Assembly (NCBI GenBank): GCA_903918335.1
Contig: CAIXDX010000228.1
Coordinates: forward strand, 1 to 43,335
DNA length: 43,335 nucleotides
Source of the DNA: an uncultured Methylococcaceae bacterium
Lineage (GTDB): Bacteria > Pseudomonadota > Gammaproteobacteria > Methylococcales > Methylomonadaceae
Reading direction: 5' to 3'
Part shown: in pieces, positions 17,743 to 26,734 of the stretch
Numbering within the stretch: the stretch's first letter is position 1
Layout of the letters: each line of letters begins with the position of its first letter
The notes under the pieces: model-generated
What the model was told of the DNA's origin: nothing
Seen by the model: the letters and a program-made list of their open reading frames with translations, nothing else
The model's database searches: none
Made by a program: the position numbers and the translations under genes

Positions 17743-17848
17743 CTCTATTCCTGTTCTGTACAATATTTATGTGCATTATAGGCTTACAGACTTGGAAAGT
17801 AACTCATCTAAATAATATTTAATACTCGGCACACCAAAACACGATAAC

Positions 17849-17876
17849 TGGGGTCAGAGTAAACTTAAATTTTAGT
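17849..17876 (+). repeat. Possible end sequence of a REP-associated transposase element
   Basis: TGGGGTCAGAGTAAACTTAA just before the transposase remnant resembles a sequence I recall flanking REP-associated (Y1) transposase genes in gammaproteobacteria. It is recognised from memory only; a genome-wide count would test it. Confidence 0.4.
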
Positions 17877-17882
17877 TTTCCT

Positions 17883-17966
17883 GATCGCTATATTGAATTA
17901 AACCCAGTCAGAGCAGGAATGGTAGAGCATCCATCAGATTATGCTTGGTCAAGCTACTTTTTAAAT
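17883..17966 (+). pseudogene. C-terminal remnant of a REP-associated tyrosine transposase
   Basis: Plus-strand translation DRYIELNPVRAGMVEHPSDY then AWSSY is the signature C-terminal block of RAYT/Y1 transposases (TnpA-REP). The HUH and catalytic Tyr parts upstream are missing: the candidate element-end repeat lies only about 10 bp before it, implying a large internal deletion. The open frame runs on to a TAA at 17990, overlapping the 3' end of the mechanosensitive channel gene on the opposite strand. Confidence 0.85.
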
Positions 17967-20900
17967 TTAAGCTCTAAATTCTTTAGGTAAAGATTTAATA
18001 TGAATATCCCGTTGTGGATAGGGCATTTGAATATTATGTTCGCGTAGGGCTTTTTCTATATTAATAAATAAATTATGCGTTGCAGGGATTCGATTGCTCA
18101 TCTCATCTACAAATATTCTGATTGAAAATACTACTGCATTATCACCAAAACTTGTAATAATAACTGAGGGTGCTGGCTCCTTAATAATTTCAGGAGTGTT
18201 AGCTACGCAATCTGACATTATTTTATGTGCTAATTCTAAATCTGTACCATAAGCAACATTAATCAGTATCTCTAAACGAGTTATAGTGTCGCTTAATGTC
18301 CAGTTGACCAGTTGATTAGTAATAAAGTTTTTGTTGGGTACTATATGCTCTTTTTGATCCCAATCTATTAAGGTGGTTGCACGCATTTGGATGCGACTGA
18401 CCTTGCCTGTAATTGAACCTATAGTGACGGTGTCGTTAACGCGTATTGGACGCTCAAATAATATAATTATTCCTGAAACCAAGTTGGCAAAAATTTCTTG
18501 TAAACCAAAACCTAAACCGACACCAAGGGCAGCTATTAACCATTGTAATTCAGACCAACTGCCACCGAGTTTGTTTGTTATAGTAATTACAGCAATGGTT
18601 ATGATGCTGTAGTTGGCTAATTGATTGAACGCATACCGAGTTCCTGCCATTATTTCTAAGCGTCTAAAGACCAAAATCTCCATAGCACCTGACAAGTTTC
18701 TAACAGAAACAATGGCAATAAATAAGTAGATTCCTGCAATTAATAGGTGGGTAAGGGTAACGGGGGCATAACTCTTTTGCTCATCTTGTATAACGATATG
18801 CTGCCATAGCACAATGTAATCTAAAAATGAAAAGGCAGGGAGTAAGTTACTCCAAATGACCCATAAACCTATTGATAGACCTAATGCAATAAAAACGTTG
18901 AGTAAGCGGGTAGTCTGTGCATTAATTTTAGGTATATCAATGATAGATTCAGTATTGGGGATAATGGGATATTCATTGGTCGCTGCATTTTGTTTTTCTA
19001 ATAAAGTTGCCTTTCGTTGTTCTTCTGCATTGCTTAGTGCTAGCTGTTCATTGACTAACGTTAACCAACGGATGACAACTTGATGAATGATAACGGCAGC
19101 AAATAATAATCTCATTGATTCAATGAGCTGTCCTTGCAATTGTAGTGCGCTTAGATAATAGCCTGCGATAGAGAAGCCAATAATAATAATGGGGATCAAG
19201 TAAATTGCTGGGTACCATACATATTGCAATCTGTTAACCCACGTAAATTCTTCGTTTGTTATATGTTTATGAATAAGGCCAGATGTTGGATTTAAAATGC
19301 GACTCCAAAACAATGCGATAGCTACCATACTGGCAATAAAGGCCAGTCTTCCTAAGTTGTCACTGTACAGAGGGTTATGAGAAACTCCCGTGCTACTAAT
19401 GATAAAGCTGGTAATGACAGCCACATAACGTAGCCAATTTAGTTCTTTATGTAATAATTTACAGTGATGTTTTTGCCAATCAAAATGTTTACGGACGACA
19501 CCATTTTCCGTAAAAAGAGAATAAAAGTAGTTTATCAATAGATAGGGAATTGCAGCAGCTTTAAAGCCAGCACCCATGGCTCTGCTAAAGTCATCTAAAT
19601 GGATGTCTTTATTGATTAACCATCCAAAATAGCCTAGGACAAAAGGTAATGGCAATATAATTATTAGTTTGTAGGCGAGCGTATGCAAGGTATAGCTAAA
19701 AAGCTCTTTATGTTTTTTATTAATTTTTGAATTGATTTGATCAAATTGATCGAGTGACCACTGCTTACCCAAGCGTAAACCAACGATTGTGGCCAATCCT
19801 ATTAAAAATAATAGGGTGTTTTCTATGAAAAGATGACCAATATCTTTTATAAAAGTAAACCAATTAATAGGGGATAAAAACCAGGCAACAGACTGAATAA
19901 CATTGATCGGTGTATCTAAGTTGATAGGGTCTGAGCTCTTTACCCAAAGTAAGTTTTCATCTAGATACTTTGCAAACTTTATAGCTAGATCCATCATTTG
20001 TTGTTTTGCAAATTCAAAATCACCTAAGACCCTAATATAGGTGCTGTAATCTATAGAAAGTTTATTTAATAATTCTTTTTGATTGTTGAATAATTCTCTC
20101 AATTCACTTTGTACTAAAGTTAATTCTGCTGGAGTGATTTTATTATCTTTATCTGAAAGCAGAAGTTGTTTTATATAGGTGTCTACATCACTGATTTTTT
20201 TTATTTTATCATCGACTTTGTAGGCTTCTAGGCTGGCTAATGCTGTTTCGGATTGAGTATTTTCTATTTGTAGTTGGCCTTGTGCTTGTATATCTAATCC
20301 ACGGCGTTCTTCGCGCAGCATTTTACCGAGCTCTGGACTAATAGCAGCCAAGCTTATCTTTTTATCAGCGCCTTTAAATTCGGTGTTAATTTCTGCAGCA
20401 TCGGCATCAACTTTTACTTTTTCTTCGGTATAGCTCTCTATCTTTGCATTTACAGTCTGTAAGTCTCTGGTGTACTGTATGTTCTCACGTGCTACATTTT
20501 GGATAAGCGGGTGTTTTCCTGCTAATTCCTTTTCTGTCTCAGTAAGTGCCAATTGCATATTTTGCGCATCTTTTTCTCTACGATTTGTCAACAAACTATC
20601 AATTGCTGTAACAATAGGTGTTAGTTCAGTTTTTTGTATATCCAGTGATTTATATTGGGCTTTTAATAGATCGACTCGAATTGGGTTACTCATCGCTTCG
20701 ATTTCCAACATTTTTAATTCTGTAGATCTAGATTCTATAATTGACTTTAGTAAAATCGTATTTGCTTCTATTTCTAATTTAGATAAGGTTTTATTAACAG
20801 GTTGTTCTAGGTTATTTTGAGTGGACTCAAGCTCTTGTTTTGCGGTAACAATTTCTTCTCTAATATGCGCTGGGCGTGACTGTTGGAAAGTAAGTTCACT

Positions 20901-21368
20901 ATCTACTTTTTTGAGTTGTTCATCTAGGGCACTAATCTTTCCTTTTTCATTAATAATTTTTTGTTCCAGATCTGCAGTTACATATTGTGAATAGTCTTCA
21001 AGTTTCTGTTTAAGTAGTCGAGCTTGCGTTTGATTAGTCTCTCTTTGGAAGGCCTTAATTTCTAGTGGCGCTTGTTTGATAGATTGATTAAAGGTAGTAA
21101 TACGTGCTTTAGAGTTTTCAATATTATTGATGTTATCTTGAGCAGATTGATAGATCGATAATAATTTAGTCTTAAGTGCTTCATCAATCCCTTTACGTTC
21201 ATTAAGCGTATTTATTTTGATTTGTAAAGATTCTTTGCGAACATCAAGCGATGGTTCTCGTAGTGATGATTTAGCTTGGGTGTTAAGTGATCCTAAGCCA
21301 GTAAAGGAAAGTAACAACAACAGTAAACAATATTTTACAAATGATGTTGAAATCGTATTCATAGACAT
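17967..21368 (-). CDS. Large MscK/KefA-like mechanosensitive ion channel
   Basis: Inner-membrane channel that opens under membrane tension to release solutes on hypo-osmotic shock. Order: signal peptide (VKYCLLLLLLSFTGLG), about 450 residues of periplasmic coiled-coil domain, a multi-helix membrane region from about residue 520, and a C-terminal MscS core. In that core GLGFGLQEIFANLVSGIIIL marks the pore helix, followed by FERPIRVNDTV and the beta-domain IVPNKNFITNQLVNW. At over 1,100 aa it belongs to the MscK/MscM class. The track uses a TTG start (21416) with no ribosome site; ATG at 21368 or 21362 puts the signal peptide at the N-terminus. Its 3' end abuts transposon debris but the protein appears complete. 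Confidence 0.9.
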   Translation of the reverse strand: MSMNTISTSFVKYCLLLLLLSFTGLGSLNTQAKSSLREPSLDVRKESLQIKINTLNERKGIDEALKTKLLSIYQSAQDNINNIENSKARITTFNQSIKQAPLEIKAFQRETNQTQARLLKQKLEDYSQYVTADLEQKIINEKGKISALDEQLKKVDSELTFQQSRPAHIREEIVTAKQELESTQNNLEQPVNKTLSKLEIEANTILLKSIIESRSTELKMLEIEAMSNPIRVDLLKAQYKSLDIQKTELTPIVTAIDSLLTNRREKDAQNMQLALTETEKELAGKHPLIQNVARENIQYTRDLQTVNAKIESYTEEKVKVDADAAEINTEFKGADKKISLAAISPELGKMLREERRGLDIQAQGQLQIENTQSETALASLEAYKVDDKIKKISDVDTYIKQLLLSDKDNKITPAELTLVQSELRELFNNQKELLNKLSIDYSTYIRVLGDFEFAKQQMMDLAIKFAKYLDENLLWVKSSDPINLDTPINVIQSVAWFLSPINWFTFIKDIGHLFIENTLLFLIGLATIVGLRLGKQWSLDQFDQINSKINKKHKELFSYTLHTLAYKLIIILPLPFVLGYFGWLINKDIHLDDFSRAMGAGFKAAAIPYLLINYFYSLFTENGVVRKHFDWQKHHCKLLHKELNWLRYVAVITSFIISSTGVSHNPLYSDNLGRLAFIASMVAIALFWSRILNPTSGLIHKHITNEEFTWVNRLQYVWYPAIYLIPIIIIGFSIAGYYLSALQLQGQLIESMRLLFAAVIIHQVVIRWLTLVNEQLALSNAEEQRKATLLEKQNAATNEYPIIPNTESIIDIPKINAQTTRLLNVFIALGLSIGLWVIWSNLLPAFSFLDYIVLWQHIVIQDEQKSYAPVTLTHLLIAGIYLFIAIVSVRNLSGAMEILVFRRLEIMAGTRYAFNQLANYSIITIAVITITNKLGGSWSELQWLIAALGVGLGFGLQEIFANLVSGIIILFERPIRVNDTVTIGSITGKVSRIQMRATTLIDWDQKEHIVPNKNFITNQLVNWTLSDTITRLEILINVAYGTDLELAHKIMSDCVANTPEIIKEPAPSVIITSFGDNAVVFSIRIFVDEMSNRIPATHNLFINIEKALREHNIQMPYPQRDIHIKSLPKEFRA

Positions 21369-21546
21369 ATTTAAAAAAGAGTAGGGGGAGAGTGTTATAT
21401 TCAGTAAGTGTCTCAAGTTATTATACGATTATCTAGGGCTAAACAATGTTATGAATTGGTACCGTTTATTATGCAATTATATAATCATGTATAATTGATT
21501 TTTTTTAATCATTATTAATACATCATCTATTAGGTATCTTAACATT

Positions 21547-22932
21547 ATGACTCAAACTCTTAGTTGTTTTAAAGCCTATGATATCCGTGGCCGTCTTCCG
21601 GATGAGCTTAATGAAGATATCGCTTATCGTATCGGTAGAGCTTATGCCGAAAGTATTCGTCCTACATCAGTTATAGTGGGTAGAGACATTCGTTTATCAA
21701 GTGATGCATTAGCAACAGCATTAATTAATGGCCTCAGAGATTCTGGCGTTAATGTTTATGATATTGGTTTGTCCGGCACCGAAGAGGTTTATTACGCAAC
21801 GTTTTCATATCAAGATGCGGGGCAGGTTATGGATGGCGGCATTATGGTGACGGCAAGTCATAATCCGAAAGACTTTAATGGTATGAAATTAGTACGAGAA
21901 CTGAGTAAGCCTGTTAGCGGTGATACCGGGTTGAATGATATCAAAAGGTTAGCAGAAAAGAATCAGTTTGATGATGTAGCTACTATTAGAGGAGCGCTTA
22001 AAAATATCGATATTTCAGAATCTTATACTAATCATTTAATAAATTACATTAATCCTAAATTGTTAGCACCTTTAAAAATTGTGGTGAATGCGGGCAATGG
22101 TGCCGCAGGGCATGCCTTGGATCATTTAGAGACTGCATTACAAAAATTAATGCCCAAACCACTTGAGTTTATTAAAGTTCATCATGAACCCGATGGTAAC
22201 TTCCCAAATGGGATTCCTAATCCCTTATTACCCGAAAATAGAGATAGTACAATCGATGCTATTAAAGCGCATAAGGCAGATTTAGGGATTGCTTGGGATG
22301 GTGATTTTGATCGTTGCTTTTTGTTTGATGAAAATGGCCGATTTATTGAAGGTTATTACATTGTTGGTTTATTGGCAGAAGCATTTCTTAAGCAATATCC
22401 AGGCGCTAAAATTGTGCATGATCCTCGTTTAACATGGAATACAGTAGATATCGTGCATGAAATGTCGGGTGTCGCTATTCAGAGTAAAACCGGTCATGCT
22501 TTTATTAAGGAGCGTATGCGTCTGGAAGATGCTGTCTATGGTGGTGAAATGAGTGCCCATCATTATTTTAGAGATTTTTCTTATTGTGACAGCGGTATGA
22601 TTCCTTGGTTATTGGTTATCGAGTTGATCAGTCAATCGGGTAAGAGTTTGTCGCAATTGGTTGACGAGCGATTATTGAAGTTTCCTGCGAGTGGTGAAAT
22701 TAATCGTACCATCTTAGATTCTGATAAAGCGATATCTAAAGTACAGGACCATTATCATGGTAAGGCGATATCTATAGATTATACGGATGGTTTGAGTATG
22801 GATATGGGTGAGTGGCGATTTAACTTAAGATGTTCTAACACTGAACCTTTAGTGCGTTTGAATGTTGAATCTCGCGCTAACGAAGCATTGATGCTAGAAA
22901 AGACAGCTGAATTATTAGCATTATTGGCTTAG
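21547..22932 (+). CDS. Phosphomannomutase / phosphoglucomutase
   Basis: Interconverts mannose-6-phosphate and mannose-1-phosphate (or the glucose forms) for nucleotide sugars used in surface polysaccharide. Typical alpha-D-phosphohexomutase layout: [17 protein letters not shown] at the start, phosphoserine loop [11 protein letters not shown] (Ser104), metal loop DGDFDRC, sugar loop [10 protein letters not shown], and the C-terminal phosphate loop [22 protein letters not shown] resembles the ManB/CpsG branch, but substrate choice between mannose and glucose is not decided by sequence alone. It is divergent from the channel gene and stands before the beta-barrel gene. Confidence 0.93.
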   Translation: MTQTLSCFKAYDIRGRLPDELNEDIAYRIGRAYAESIRPTSVIVGRDIRLSSDALATALINGLRDSGVNVYDIGLSGTEEVYYATFSYQDAGQVMDGGIMVTASHNPKDFNGMKLVRELSKPVSGDTGLNDIKRLAEKNQFDDVATIRGALKNIDISESYTNHLINYINPKLLAPLKIVVNAGNGAAGHALDHLETALQKLMPKPLEFIKVHHEPDGNFPNGIPNPLLPENRDSTIDAIKAHKADLGIAWDGDFDRCFLFDENGRFIEGYYIVGLLAEAFLKQYPGAKIVHDPRLTWNTVDIVHEMSGVAIQSKTGHAFIKERMRLEDAVYGGEMSAHHYFRDFSYCDSGMIPWLLVIELISQSGKSLSQLVDERLLKFPASGEINRTILDSDKAISKVQDHYHGKAISIDYTDGLSMDMGEWRFNLRCSNTEPLVRLNVESRANEALMLEKTAELLALLA

Positions 22933-22956
22933 GTAAATAGTTCAATTAAGTTTTAG

Positions 22957-22985
22957 TTGACTTTTTAATACAAATAGCATTAAAT
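22957..22985 (+). promoter_or_regulatory. Possible sigma-70 promoter of the beta-barrel gene
   Basis: TTGACT at 22957, 17-bp spacer, TTAAAT at 22980 (5/6 and 4/6 matches). It lies about 55 bp before the start codon, giving a plausible short leader. Confidence 0.4.
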
Positions 22986-23041
22986 TAAACCTATAAATTT
23001 TAGGTACATTTACAACCCATTAATAATAAAGAGTTAATCCT

Positions 23042-23803
23042 ATGTTTAGTTTAAATAAAAAGTCAGTTCTTTTCGTTGCTAGTTTAGCATTGGTGAATGC
23101 TAGTAGCGCCTTTGCTAATGAATCTTCAACTTATGATTGGAATGGAGTTTACGTAGGTGGGTATGTTGGAGGCGCTACTGGTGCGGATGTATCAAGCTCT
23201 GAACCCTACAATAGTGGTACCGGTAACTATTGGAATGTCACTAATGTGAGCAATAATTATGGAACTAATGCTAGTTTTATCGGCGGTGGTACTGTCGGTT
23301 ACAATTGGCAAATCCCTAATACTCCTTATGTAATAGGGGCTGAAGGCGAATACGGTTATATAGGTAGTAACGGCTCTCAAAGTGATCCAAATTCACGAAC
23401 TTTTAATGCTCAAAATCCTAATTCGACTCCCGATAATGGAGTAAGTAGTTTTAAAGTTGGCAATTCTTATGGATATGGCTTGATAGGTAGTCGTATTGGC
23501 TATTCAATTGATAGAGCTTTGATATATTTGAAAGGGGGGGCAGTTTTTACCAGCACCCAAGCGTCTTATACCGACACAAATTATAATATAACAACAGTTA
23601 ATAACACTACAACTGGATATGCCGCCGGTGCAGGTGTGGAATATGCATTACCTTTTGAAGCAACAAAAAATATGTCTGTTAAAGCCGAATATCTTTATTT
23701 TGGTATTGAAAATAACCTAGCTACTTCGTTTAACGGTTTTAACAGTAACACAAATATTTCTGGTATCCATACTTCAAAAATTGGTCTTAACTATAAGTTC
23801 TAA
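23042..23803 (+). CDS. Outer-membrane beta-barrel protein
   Basis: A small porin-like or adhesin-like barrel of the OmpA-like/Omp25 beta-barrel domain type. Signal peptide with cleavage after SSAFA (about residue 25). The mature protein starts YDWNGVYVGGYVGGATG, a hallmark of this family, and alternates Gly-rich strands with Asn/Thr/Ser-rich loops (for example NITTVNNTTTGYAAGAGVEY). The final strand ends in Phe (KIGLNYKF), as needed for BAM insertion. At 253 aa an 8- to 10-stranded barrel fits. The role is unknown; such proteins are often abundant structural or host-contact proteins. It appears monocistronic, with its own promoter candidate upstream and a long hairpin after it. Confidence 0.88.
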   Translation: MFSLNKKSVLFVASLALVNASSAFANESSTYDWNGVYVGGYVGGATGADVSSSEPYNSGTGNYWNVTNVSNNYGTNASFIGGGTVGYNWQIPNTPYVIGAEGEYGYIGSNGSQSDPNSRTFNAQNPNSTPDNGVSSFKVGNSYGYGLIGSRIGYSIDRALIYLKGGAVFTSTQASYTDTNYNITTVNNTTTGYAAGAGVEYALPFEATKNMSVKAEYLYFGIENNLATSFNGFNSNTNISGIHTSKIGLNYKF

Positions 23804-23830
23804 TAGTTTTTTAATATTTGAATCTAACCC

Positions 23831-23895
23831 TAGAAACAAGTCTCTTGTATTTAGCACCTAATATCATAAAAGGTGCTAAATACTCTCTGTTTCTA
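23831..23895. terminator. Long interrupted hairpin between convergent genes
   Basis: Two nested stems: TAGAAACA with TGTTTCTA (8 bp), and TATTTAGCACC with GGTGCTAAATA (11 bp), separated by an internal loop. There is no clean T-tract on either side, so it may be a transcript-stabilising or two-way termination structure between the barrel gene and the lpd-like gene. Confidence 0.5.
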
Positions 23896-24050
23896 GTATC
23901 TAAGTAATTTTAAGAGAATCAATTAATGAAATTAAGTTTAATTATATTACTTCGTATAATGTATATTATGTTAAATTAAGTGCGTAAAGTTAATTTTAGT
24001 ATGTAGTCTTGGCATTTCCACTTTAAAACTTTATTTTTAACCTGATCGAC

Positions 24051-25472
24051 TTACTTAAAAACTTTGTCTTTAAGTATCAAAGCGGCGTCATGTACAGCCT
24101 CAGATAAAGTTGGACGCGCATGAATTGTTCTTGCTAAATCTTCGCTACTGGCAGAAAACTCAAGCGCCAAAACAGCCTCTGCAATCAATTCTGATGCTTG
24201 GGTACTAATGATATGCACGCCTAAAATTTTGTCTGTATGCGCATGAGCAATAATTTTAACGACCCCGTCACGTTTATCCATGGCCAATGCTCTAATATTT
24301 TTATGAATAGGATGCGTAGAGATTTTAATTTCTTCACCACTGGCTCTTAAGGCTTGTTCAGTTTGGCCAACCCAAGCGATCTCTGGTTCTGTATAAATGA
24401 CGCTAGGTACAATATCATAGTTGATAGGATTATTAATACCTGCAATAAAATCAGCTACAAATATACCCTCTTCTATTCCCTTATGGGCCAACATAGGTCC
24501 TAAGAGAGTTAAGTCACCCACAGCATAAACCCCAGGTAAATTTGTACGACAATTATCATCTACATAAACGTAACCGTCTTGATCCAACAATAAATTGGCT
24601 TCTGGAGCGGCTATGTTTGCTGTATTGGGTCTACTACCACATGCAACAATCACCTTATCTACTTTTAAAGTATGAGTGCCATCTTGATCTTGGTATTCAA
24701 TGGTAATATGTTTGTTGCCTTTTTTAGCTGAAATAACTCGCGCACCTAAACGTAAGTCAAGTCCTTGATTCTGGAATAGACTAAAGGCTACACCGGAAAT
24801 TTGTTGATCTAATACTGATAAAAAGTTTTCTTGTGCTTCTAGCAATATAGTTGATGAACCTAAACGACTCCAAATATTAGCTAGCTCTAAGCCCATAACA
24901 CCAGCGCCGATAATCGCTAATTTACTAGGTACGTGATTGATATTTAGCGCTGCTTTAGCATCAAAAATGTATTCATTATCAATTTCGATATTTGATAGAG
25001 TAATTGCCTCAGATCCAGTTGCTAAAATAATATATTTACCATTCAGTACGCTTTTTGTTTCTGTTTCATCATCTGTTATTTCAACTTGCTGAGGATTTAG
25101 TAATTTTGCTTTAGCGTGAATATGATCGATATGGTGAGTTTTAAATAACTCAACCATCTTATGGCCTATTTCCGCAAGAATTTTATCTTTTCTTTGCAGC
25201 ATGGTTGCCATATCTAACTTAATTTCATTCGCTAAAATACCATGTTGCGCGCAATCATATATTAGACTGTGATATTTCTTCGCAGAATCTAATAACGCCA
25301 TAGTGCCAATATCACCCGTATTTAAGTGGGTACTTTTATTATTAGCATCATGTCGATTATTAATACATACTGTTTTTAAACCTAATTGTGCGCAACGAAC
25401 AGCGCTTGCGAACCCTGCGGGGCCGGTACCTATGACAATAACATCATAATAATCATTTGTTATATTTGGCAT
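24051..25472 (-). CDS. Dihydrolipoyl dehydrogenase-like flavoprotein lacking the catalytic residues
   Basis: Third gene of the sucA-sucB operon, where lpd (E3) is expected. The fold is complete (473 aa): FAD site GTGPAG (15-20), NAD site GAGVMGLELANIW, second FAD motif YAVGDLTLLGPMLAHKG, and C-terminal dimerisation domain. The active site is not. The canonical GGTCLNVGCIPSKALL is replaced by KSTHLNTGDIGTMALL, so the two redox cysteines are His49 and Asp54 and the following Lys is Met58. In the C-terminal HPTxxE motif the catalytic His is Arg453 (HARPTLSE), while Glu458 remains. The frame is intact throughout. It cannot run the normal lipoamide disulfide cycle. It may be a structural or regulatory subunit, a different flavin oxidoreductase, or part of an altered complex. 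Confidence 0.9.
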   Translation of the reverse strand: MPNITNDYYDVIVIGTGPAGFASAVRCAQLGLKTVCINNRHDANNKSTHLNTGDIGTMALLDSAKKYHSLIYDCAQHGILANEIKLDMATMLQRKDKILAEIGHKMVELFKTHHIDHIHAKAKLLNPQQVEITDDETETKSVLNGKYIILATGSEAITLSNIEIDNEYIFDAKAALNINHVPSKLAIIGAGVMGLELANIWSRLGSSTILLEAQENFLSVLDQQISGVAFSLFQNQGLDLRLGARVISAKKGNKHITIEYQDQDGTHTLKVDKVIVACGSRPNTANIAAPEANLLLDQDGYVYVDDNCRTNLPGVYAVGDLTLLGPMLAHKGIEEGIFVADFIAGINNPINYDIVPSVIYTEPEIAWVGQTEQALRASGEEIKISTHPIHKNIRALAMDKRDGVVKIIAHAHTDKILGVHIISTQASELIAEAVLALEFSASSEDLARTIHARPTLSEAVHDAALILKDKVFK

Positions 25473-25476
25473 AATT

Positions 25477-26733
25477 TTAAATATTAAGTAATAAATGAGC
25501 CGGGGATTCTAAACATTCTTTAATGGTCACTAGAAATTGTACTGCCTCGCGTCCGTCAACTAAGCGATGATCGTAAGAGAGCGCTAAGTACATAATAGGT
25601 CGGATAACAATTTGACCATTTTCAACTACTGCACGTTCTTTAATCGCATGCATACCTAAGATGGCACATTGAGGTGGATTAAGTATCGGCGTTGATAACA
25701 TGGAACCGAATACTCCACCATTGGTGATAGTAAACGTACCGCCTTTTAGATCATCATAACTTAAAGTACCGGCTCTAGCTTTCTCTCCATAGGATGCAAT
25801 ACTTTTCTCAATACCTGCAAAATCAAGCTGGTCTGCATCGTGAAGAACCGGCACAATTAATCCACGAGGCGTGCTAACCGCAATACCTAAGTCGTAATAT
25901 CCGTGATATATGATATCGCTGCCATCTATAGAAGCGTTGATGGCAGGAAAATGTTTTAGAGCCTCGATTGAAGCTTTTACAAAAAAGGACATAAAGCCCA
26001 ATTTAACGCCGTGTTTTTTCTCGAATCGGTCTTTGTATTGATTACGAAGATCAATTACATTTTGCATGTTAACTTCATTAAATGTGGTTAACATGGCCGC
26101 ATTTTGTTGTGCTTGCAGTAAACGTTCAGCAACTTTTGCTCTTAAACGAGTCATCGCAACGCGTTGTTCTGGACGAATACTTGAACCAGTTGTTTCTGAA
26201 GCATTAATAATAGACGAATCAGGTGCTTTAGAAATAGGATCAGTAGAATTTTCTTGAGAATTATTAAATTCGTTTTTAATAACTATAGTATCAGAAGTTG
26301 ACGACTTATTAAGATGATCAAGTATATCGGCTTTCGTCAAACGACCACTTTTACCTGTGCCACTAATATCACTGGGATTTAATGCATTCTCATGTATTAA
26401 TCGACGCACTGAAGGGCTGAGAGGCATTTCATCATCATTTACTTTGATAGGGTTTGACGCAATTACAGGCTCTACAGGGGTACTTTCTTCTGCAGATTGA
26501 GTATTAATGATTGCTAATACTTCACCTGCAGTTACTATAGTGCCATTTTCTTTGAGTATTTGGATTAATATTCCTGATTCTGGTGCTGTGACTTCTAAAA
26601 CAACTTTGTCAGTTTCTAGGTCAATTAAAGCATCATTTTTTTTGACGAATTCTCCAGCTTTTTTGTGCCAGTTTACTAATGTTGCGTCAGATACGGATTC
26701 GGGTAAGTTGGGTACTAGAACTTCGATGCTCAT
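25477..26733 (-). CDS. sucB: Dihydrolipoyllysine-residue succinyltransferase (E2 of 2-oxoglutarate dehydrogenase)
   Basis: Core of the 2-oxoglutarate dehydrogenase complex; carries the succinyl group on lipoate and passes it to CoA. One lipoyl domain at residues 1-77 with lipoyl Lys43 in [10 protein letters not shown], then a linker, the peripheral subunit-binding domain at about 103-141 ([19 protein letters not shown]), a second linker, and the catalytic domain from about 190 with the DHRLVDG active-site motif near the end. All key residues are present, so E2 looks active. The subunit-binding domain is retained although the adjacent E3-like protein is catalytically altered. Start 1 bp past the sucA stop, stop 4 bp before the lpd-like gene. 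Confidence 0.95.
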   Translation of the reverse strand: MSIEVLVPNLPESVSDATLVNWHKKAGEFVKKNDALIDLETDKVVLEVTAPESGILIQILKENGTIVTAGEVLAIINTQSAEESTPVEPVIASNPIKVNDDEMPLSPSVRRLIHENALNPSDISGTGKSGRLTKADILDHLNKSSTSDTIVIKNEFNNSQENSTDPISKAPDSSIINASETTGSSIRPEQRVAMTRLRAKVAERLLQAQQNAAMLTTFNEVNMQNVIDLRNQYKDRFEKKHGVKLGFMSFFVKASIEALKHFPAINASIDGSDIIYHGYYDLGIAVSTPRGLIVPVLHDADQLDFAGIEKSIASYGEKARAGTLSYDDLKGGTFTITNGGVFGSMLSTPILNPPQCAILGMHAIKERAVVENGQIVIRPIMYLALSYDHRLVDGREAVQFLVTIKECLESPAHLLLNI

Positions 26734-26734
26734 A

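Noticed and set aside
16273-17990. A prophage or integrative element filling the 16-18 kb region
   Set aside because: No integrase, att repeats, tRNA gene or structural phage genes; the pieces come from unrelated small elements.
25299-25340. Frameshift or assembly error as the cause of the missing E3 cysteines
   Set aside because: Flanking residues (LN, G, I, ALLDS) align in frame on both sides, and an independent catalytic residue far downstream is also changed, which a local error would not explain.
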